A DNA stretch of 64,000 nucleotides from Serendipita indica DSM 11827 (taxonomy: Eukaryota > Basidiomycota > Agaricomycetes > Sebacinales > Serendipitaceae), in contig CAJVGD010000042.1 of the NCBI GenBank assembly GCA_910890315.1, forward strand, positions 1,054,001-1,118,000, given 5' to 3'. The notes under the pieces are model-generated. The model was given only the letters and a program-made list of their open reading frames with translations. It was not told the DNA's origin and ran no database searches. Numbering within the stretch: position 1 is the first letter of the stretch; every line of letters begins with the position of its first letter. Position numbers and translations under genes: made by a program. Positions 58,012 through 64,000 of this stretch are shown here, piece after piece.

Positions 58012-60115
58012 CTAGCTAGCCAGAGGCAGCTCTCGGAGGATGAACATGGCCTCATCTACACGAGACTCTAGTATACCAAGCTTGACCATCTTTTCTTCCC
58101 ACTGTCTCAGTAGCTCCTTCTCCGCATATGTCAACAAGCTCTCGTCGGCAGCTACATCTGTCCGTCTCCGTGTCTCCAGCAGGGTCTTGAGCAGGGGTGT
58201 CGACGACTCGGCAGCTTTGCGCTCCATGATGTTTGCCATGGTTTTCATCAGCGTCGAGAGCATCACTGCATTCGTCTTGTTCATGTCGACGTGCCTATCG
58301 GCAAGTTAACATGGGTACCGTACATCACGTAAACGCTAAGACGTACCAGAAGTAGGATGTACGACTCGGCAAGAAATCTTTCCCTTTGGGTACTTCTTGC
58401 GAGGTGATGATAGACGCCCCAGACAGGACAGATATCAATGGTCGGATCGAATCTGGTGAGATCATCGCAACTTTTGCGAGCTGACGTTCGTCCATCATCC
58501 CCATGGCCAAAAGAATCTTGACAATACGGACAGCAAGCGGGCCCCATCTCTCCCGAACATATCCTTCAAGGACGGCTAATTTAAGTTTGCGGTAGATTCC
58601 AATAAAGTCTACTTGGACTTTGCTGCTCATCCCCGTCGAGCCCGACGACAAGAACGACGAGCTGACACTCGATGGTGACAGCGTATCCGAGGTAGACAAC
58701 ATGGAGATGTATTCTTTAAGCAGCGATGCATTTGACTTTGAGCTTCCTCGGGTAGCTAAACCAGAGGCCAGGTTGTCATCCTCGCTCATTTCTTCGAGAA
58801 TGCCATTAGATCCGACGATATCTGGTCATTGTTAGTACAAATATGAAAGGAAAGGAAAACCGTGCCTGATTTTGCATCATGTAATGATAGCTGACTCTTC
58901 TCTGTCGCCTTCAAGACAGCCCGCATCACTGAGGCAGCCGGTTCGTTATAGCGTGCTCTTACGGCGGATTCTATTAGCTAACAGAATGATCTCAGCCCCC
59001 TGAAATGTCTAGGATGAACCTACACTATTCCGTAGGCATATGTTAAAGGTCGTAAAGTTGATGCGCAACCAAATGGTCTCCTAATCATCGGGTTATATGA
59101 TTCAGTGACAGAAAAATGAGCTCACATCTATCTCCTTTTCTTTGTCTTTGTCTTTTCCTTTCATCGACTTGGTTGTGGCCTGTTTCTCATGAGCATGGCC
59201 AACAATCTCGGTAGTCATCATACCTTTGACTCGGATAGTTTCTGGATACAGATCAAAAATTGCATAGTGAACCCTTGGTACACTCACCAGTCCTAGTGCC
59301 TCTACCTCCCTTTCCCGGGCAGCGACTTGTTCTTCAGCTTCCAACCTTTTCTCTGCCAGTCGTTTTGCAGAGGCTACTGCGACATTTTTCGTCGTTACGT
59401 CCGCCATCAAAAGTCGATTCTCGGCGTCGGCGATGCGGTCGGCCCTTGACTTTGTTAAATACTCCGTTGTGGATTTGATGAATCGCTTTTGAAGCATCCT
59501 GCGAACGAGCTTTTGTAGCCCTGGAGCGGAATATGAGCCGCCGACGAGTGAGATTCTACTGAAGACTAACTGCCTCGTTCTATCTGTGGCAACTCCTCGA
59601 TGAGTTGAGGAAAGCGCACTCGCCCATGATCCAAGATAGTCTGTACGACCAGTACTCCCTGTAGCTCGTTATCAAACCAATTGCACTGAAGAAGCGAGTA
59701 CACCCTACATATTCCCCATACAAATCGTTGGCGATCAGCAAAAACTTGCCGAATCGCTGGCGTTGGAGGCATTCGTCGACATTACATTCGTATCGCTCGT
59801 CGTCTTGAACGTTTGAGTGCCACAAGAGACCATGTTGTGAGAGGACGATGAGAGATGCAGCAATTGCCCGTGGCTTTAGTTTGGTGAACAGTACGAGCTC
59901 TCGGAACGATAGTCGTCCATGAGCAACCAATGTTTGCACCACCAGCTACAATATTCCAGGCCAAATGTTTGAATTTGGGATAAGAAAGTGAGGTTGCTGA
60001 ACGTTAGTTGAGATTGAGGGGGGAAAACGAGAGCTAGGAGCACACATACCGAGACCATATCCCCGAAATGACTCTTGATGATCCACGCACAGAGTCTCAC
60101 CGTCTCAGGATCCAT
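58012..60115 (-). CDS. DNA-directed RNA polymerase III subunit RPC82/RPC3
   Basis: The multi-exon gene starts MDPETVRLCAWIIKSHFGDM, joined to VSLVVQTLVAHGRLSFRELV and FTKLKPRAIAASLIVLSQHG, the first winged helix of RPC82/RPC62. Then come ERYECNVDECLQRQRFGKFL and VQTILDHGRVRFPQLIEELP, the second winged helix. It later runs KVQVDFIGIYRKLKLAVLEG and RERWGPLAVRIVKILLAMGM, and ends LRELPLAS after KMVKLGILESRVDEAMFILR. RPC82, RPC34 and RPC31 form the Pol III subcomplex needed for initiation at tRNA and 5S genes. An in-frame upstream ATG at 60205 would add about 30 residues; 60115 matches the family start better. It is divergent from the gene at 60402. Confidence 0.93.
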
Positions 60116-60401
60116 TTTTCTGGGCCTCTTCCTCTTTCCTAGGTATGTCCAACTGTCGTGGTTGGTGGCAGAGATGCGCCAAACCTGAATTCCAACGGCT
60201 GCCATGGCTGAAAATCCGCAGCAGCCATTTACACCTCCTCCAGCAAAATTCTACATAAACAGTAGCTCAGATTATAATTATCTCGTGCAGAAGTGGGCAG
60301 TCCGTGTCAGTGGTGCCCCATGAAAATCATGTTGGTAGTCACTGACGTCTGGCATTCTCAAGGGCTGGCAAAATGGTTGTCTAGTCGGAATTCCATTGTT
60401 C

Positions 60402-60883
60402 ATGATTGTTTCACGGAGATTCACCTTCAAATCACGAGGCCCCTTGGAAAGAGTACTCAGAGCAACATGGATGGGAGGAGCAGCTGGGACCGTGGCAGGA
60501 GGCACACTCGGTGTAGCAAGATATTATGGAATGGACAAACATGAACTCCGCAGGAGGCGGATAGAGCTCCAGTTCTCGGTACGCTTCAAGCGTTAGCACA
60601 TGAACCCCTCACAGATTGACCACTTTTCCAGGAAAAGAACCTACGAAGAGACGGGTTTGCCACCATTGGAGGTGTTATTACATCTCTTCTAGTTACTGGT
60701 CTCTGGTGGAACCACGCATCGTTTGTGAATCTCATCCTTGGTGGAAGTGGCATTGGGACAATTGCCGGAGTCGCTGCAGCACTCACTATGGACCTTCAAG
60801 AGCCACCCGGCACATCCGACTCAACGAACACGAGAGAAAAGGAAGCAGCCGTTAAAGCAGGCATCGTCAAGCCGGGAGAGTAA
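60402..60883 (+). CDS. Small two-TM (possibly mitochondrial) protein of unknown function
   Basis: Two exons join MIVSRRFTFKSRGPLERVLR and ATWMGGAAGTVAGGTLGVAR, then YYGMDKHELRRRRIELQFS, spliced to EKNLRRDGFATIGGVITSLL. VTGLWWNHASFVNLILGGSG, IGTIAGVAAALTMDLQEPPG and a charged end KAGIVKPGE follow. The basic start may be a mitochondrial presequence. The first hydrophobic stretch and the pair of helices after it have GxxxG motifs that favour helix packing. Upstream alternative starts, perhaps in a first exon before 60370, cannot be excluded. No function was recognised. Confidence 0.65.
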
Positions 60884-60973
60884 CTCATCCACACACGAGT
60901 GTAATCAATAGGTAACTTCATTATATGACACTACATTTGCTGTTGACTATGCTACATGGACGGAGCAGCAGGC

Positions 60974-61354
60974 TCAGAAGGTGTGGTCGGTGCCCTTGTT
61001 GCGGTTGATACCGAGCGCGTCCTTTGTCTTGTCCATGAAGCTGCGCTCATCGACATTGTGGTTGCTAATCATCCGTCAATATTGCGCAAGTATCAACGAG
61101 GACTATACGCACTGGTTACCGCTCACGGCATCTCCGACTTTCTGGGTCGTCGACTTGTTGCCCTGGGGCTGGAAAGTCGACGCCGCAGTGTCGGCCTTCC
61201 CCTTTGTCCAATCAGCAGTCTGCTCGCCAAATGTCTTCTGCGAGTCAGGCTTGACAGCGTTGTGTACCTTGTCGGTGAAGTCCTACCAGTGCTCGTCAGT
61301 CTTGCAGACACTGCTGAAAAGGTCACGACATACTTGGCGTCCAGTTTGGCTCAT
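60974..61354 (-). CDS. Hsp12/Hsp9-type heat-shock protein
   Basis: Three exons: MSQTGRQ, then DFTDKVHNAVKPDSQKTFGE and QTADWTKGKADTAASTFQPQ, with GNKSTTQKVGDAVSGNH, then NVDERSFMDKTKDALGINRN and KGTDHTF. This hydrophilic, helix-prone protein of under 100 residues with DFTDK, KPDSQK and GDKST-like repeats is the Hsp12 family of small membrane-stabilising stress proteins. In yeast Hsp12 is unfolded in water and folds on lipids during heat, osmotic and stationary-phase stress; the same behaviour is inferred. The second intron donor (gtgcgt after GNCA) was chosen to preserve the DERSFMDKTKDALG frame. Confidence 0.88.
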
Positions 61355-61932
61355 GATTGTAAGTTATGTGATGTGTTTGTTTCGTTGGTGTTCGTAAAGG
61401 TGTTTGATTCTGGTGTTAGTTGGTCGCTGTGAGACGAGGTTTTATACGCCGCGGCACGACTAAGAGCGCACACGACGTCACAGAAACAGACGTCGTCATC
61501 CAGTGGCGGTCGTGGTACGCTCCGAATTCCGAAATCGCGCTCCATGGCCGTGACCCTGGTCCGTTGGGGCTTTCCATCAAAGCGGCGCCAATGGCGCTGG
61601 AACTTACATTCAGCATCCAACGATGGAGTCCGTGTCATTTCGGAGGTTCCAGTCTCGGCATACGCGAGTGACGAAACCTACTCACTTGGAAGATCTGAAC
61701 CATCCGCCAGCTCCTGGTTTACTCAACTCAAGTATCTGTTCCATCCGAATGTTGATCTTTGTCTGTATTCAGATTCAGGCCATGGAGTCGCAGCTCACGC
61801 ACTGTGCCACATGGATGTCGTGAGGATCGTAAAGAAACGAGCGAAGAGCAAGAGTCAATGTGGGAGAGAGAGACGCAATGGAACAAATAAATCAATGCAA
61901 GAATTCGAAAAAAGGAAAGATGCAGCTCGACG
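61355..61932. other. Spacer, no gene seen
   Basis: About 580 bp between the Hsp12-like gene and the 3' end of the surface protein gene, both on the minus strand. Presumably promoter of the first and 3' UTR of the second. No stress-element cluster could be identified with certainty. Confidence 0.4.
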
Positions 61933-64000
61933 CTATCGTTTGAACGACTCCGTCGCTTGAGCATAATTGGGAGGAAGTGGCACACCAGCCGGGGTGATCA
62001 AGTGGTCGTCGAGAGCCAATGGACCAAAGTCCTGTTCTCGTCCTTCGACATTCATTCTTCGTTGTCGAAGCTCTTCTTGATCAACACCCTGGAACTCCTG
62101 GCGCTGCTCAGCACTCGCGCTCGGTGGAAGTGTCACTTGTCCCTTTCTTGGGGGTATCAATCCTGGTGGTGCAGGAGGTGGGGTATGAAGGCTCAATGGG
62201 GCTGCGTGAGGTGGCAAGGGAGGGAGAGGAGGCTCGTCGGTGTATCCTTGGCCATGACCGTGTTCAGGCATCCGACTCGAACCGTTTGAAATAGCCGTAT
62301 ATGCACCGTAGGCTGCGGTCGAGGCAGCCTCGGACTGATTGTAAGGAAGCCCGCTTGATGCTCCTGAATCCATACGTGGTCGAGATGCGGCTACAGAAGC
62401 ACCACTCCTTGGGAGTCCAGGAGCTGCACCGCTGAACAGAGATGCACCGTCTACATGATGACCCGGTCCAAAGTATTCGGTATTTCGCTGGGACTGGTCG
62501 AATGGAGCTCGGCTAGGGGGGTATAATGGAGTGGGATTTGCACTGGAGCTATCGAGAGGATTGTAGCCGCCTTGCATATACTGGCTTGGAGGAATATAAC
62601 GTCCCGCGCCTTGGTTGAACCCGCTGTTGTCGTAGGTATATGGCTGGGGGAACGCAGCAGTCATGTCAGGTTCGTCTTCCTCAGCTTGACTCTTCTTTCG
62701 ACGGCGATACATCATCAATGCAAAGCTGAGCATTGCTAGAAGGGCGAGAGTGCCTGCGACGATTGCAACAATACCTCCCGTGCCCAGTCTGCAAACATAG
62801 CCGTCAGCGACGCTAGAGAGTTTGCGAATGTCGACACTTACCCCTTCCTTTCTGGGTTGACAGGCTGCGTATTAGTCGGCTCAGATGTAGGAGTATCCGA
62901 GGTGGTTGTGCTCGTCGATGTCTCCGTGCTCGTTGTAGAGGTTGTTGTGACGACCGGAGGTTGGAGCTTAGAGAAGACCGCATAGTCGATGGTGAGTGCA
63001 TCACCCGTCGTTGCTGGCGCGTTGGCGATCCGGATAGTGTGTACCCCATCCACGAGATTAGTGACATGGTACAATATCTGCTGTACGTGTCTGTCATTCG
63101 CCTTTGCGGTAAAGTTTGTTGCAGCAGCTCCATCGAGCGAAACAGTGTACGGCCCCTGGGATGGGCCCACCAAGCCAAAGACTGTTGCGGCCGAGCCATT
63201 GAAGGTATATGTGACGAACGCCGTTGCACTGACGGTGGTACTGGGGTTTGTGTTGTCAGTAAAAGCGGCCAAAAATGTTGGTGTTTGAACTCACCGGCCA
63301 GAGGAGCCGTGATAGTCATTTGAAGCATCTGGGTTCCACGCGGTCGAAATGGGACCATATTCAAATGCCGTATTATCGTCTTCGACGGTTGTATCCTGGA
63401 AAACATCTCCGTCGTTTCCGAGCTGCTCTTGCCAAACAATCTTCGGAAGGCGACAAAAGTCAGCTGCCTTGGCTACGGAGAAACCTGTCGGCAACTCACA
63501 TAGTCCAGGTCGAGATTTGCAAAGGTAGATGAGTTCCGCGTGTTCGTCAGGACTACTTCGTGAGGTCCCGGCGTGAGATCGGTGGCCGCAAAGAGCACCT
63601 GTTTATACAGATCGACTCCGAAGCCCTAGTTCACATGGGTCAGCCCCGTGGGTTAGCAACGCAGGTTTGGCAAGCCTTACATCGCGTTGGACAGTATTCC
63701 CGTCGAGTGTGACGTTGTACAATCCCTATCGTCCGATGAGCAATCCCTCGCTCCACAGCCGCAGCGCCAAGCACGTACATGGTTCGAACGAAGGGCACCG
63801 TAAAGCCTGTAGAAAGGATGAGATGTTAAAATGTTTATAATAATAAAGTGGTGGCTAACCAGACGGCTGTTCCGACGAAGCTGAACGTAGCATTCTCTCC
63901 TGCCCTACTGCACATCATGTAGCTCCCGAGAAAGTATCTTCAAAGCGTCTTAGCAATACGATCTTGCCTCCATTTGCCATCACAAACGTACTCTGTCCAT
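61933..64000 (-). CDS. Single-pass surface protein with beta-sandwich ectodomain (5' end outside window)
   Basis: Exons on the minus strand run from the window edge: AENATFSFVGTAVW, then GLYNVTLDGNTVQRD, GFGVDLYKQVLFAATDLTPG and PHEVVLTNTRNSSTFANLDL. DVFQDTTVEDDNTAFEYGPI follows, then TTVSATAFVTYTFNGSAATV, GPYTVSLDGAAATNFTAKAN and HTIRIANAPATTGDALTIDY, in the style of carbohydrate-binding beta-sandwich repeats. A Thr/Ser-rich stalk (TSTETSTSTTTSD) leads to a membrane helix (GTGGIVAIVAGTLALLAMLS, then FALMMYRRRKK). A cytosolic tail of more than 250 residues, rich in Pro and Gln, ends ATESFKR. This layout (two YNVTLDG-like domains, stalk, one helix, disordered tail) is common in mushroom surface sensors and stress proteins of unknown ligand. 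The N-terminus, including any signal peptide, is missing. Confidence 0.8.

Noticed and set aside
1-64000. CRISPR arrays, bacterial operons, riboswitches and Shine-Dalgarno sites
   Set aside because: The window is eukaryotic nuclear DNA. The only regular tandem repeats are the WD40 array, the 19-bp repeat and the LTR sub-repeats, none with spacer structure.

Overview
The window is nuclear DNA of a filamentous fungus, almost certainly an agaricomycete basidiomycete. Genes are split by many short (about 45-70 nt) GT-AG introns. Host genes present include complex I accessory subunits, Atp23, RPC82, RTA1-type membrane proteins, Hsp12-like and GH5_9 glucanase genes. There is also a NACHT-WD40 (NWD) gene of the type that is amplified in mushrooms. 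I suspect a Cantharellales/Rhizoctonia-like genome, but that is inference from gene style, not proof.

Layout. 0-1.2 kb: 3' end of a CorA-type Mg transporter. 5.2-7.9 kb: two thioredoxin genes in tandem, the first with a monothiol CGPS active site. 9.4-14.0 kb: a large AGC kinase with a PX-like N-terminus. 14.8-20.9 kb: three tandem RTA1-family genes on the minus strand with a shared promoter motif and the relic of a further copy. 21.3-22.9 kb: ATP23 and, convergent with it, a five-exon NDUFB7-type complex I gene containing two 15-nt microexons. 23.6-27.9 kb: a kinase-like protein with a tail of roughly 1,000 disordered residues. 28.3-31.5 kb: a Ser-rich unknown gene, then RPL21 and RPS9 head to head.

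31.6-47.5 kb is the accessory heart of the window. The RPS9-RPL28 neighbourhood has been split. A truncated duplicate of the RPL28 3' half (D1, itself carrying a recent Ty1/copia insertion with identical 166-bp LTRs) is followed by a roughly 0.86-kb repeat (R). Next come a decayed phosphopantetheinyl transferase gene and a NACHT gene with 14 nearly identical 129-bp WD40 repeats. Then come a second copy of the repeat (R') and full-length RPL28 (D2). D1 and D2 are direct repeats of about 595 bp, so the NWD cassette sits between nested direct repeats.

47.5-64 kb returns to dense housekeeping genes: an NR2C2AP-like discoidin protein, a CPYC glutaredoxin, a PEHE-like chromatin protein, a complex I 9.5-kDa subunit, and a membrane-anchored GH5 exo-beta-1,3-glucanase. 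These are followed by a four-TM protein, RNA polymerase III subunit RPC82, a small two-TM protein, an Hsp12-like stress protein, and the 3' part of a single-pass surface protein cut by the window end.

Several host genes (RPL28 exon 2, the NACHT gene) carry single-base breaks in short homopolymers. These could be real decay or assembly error.
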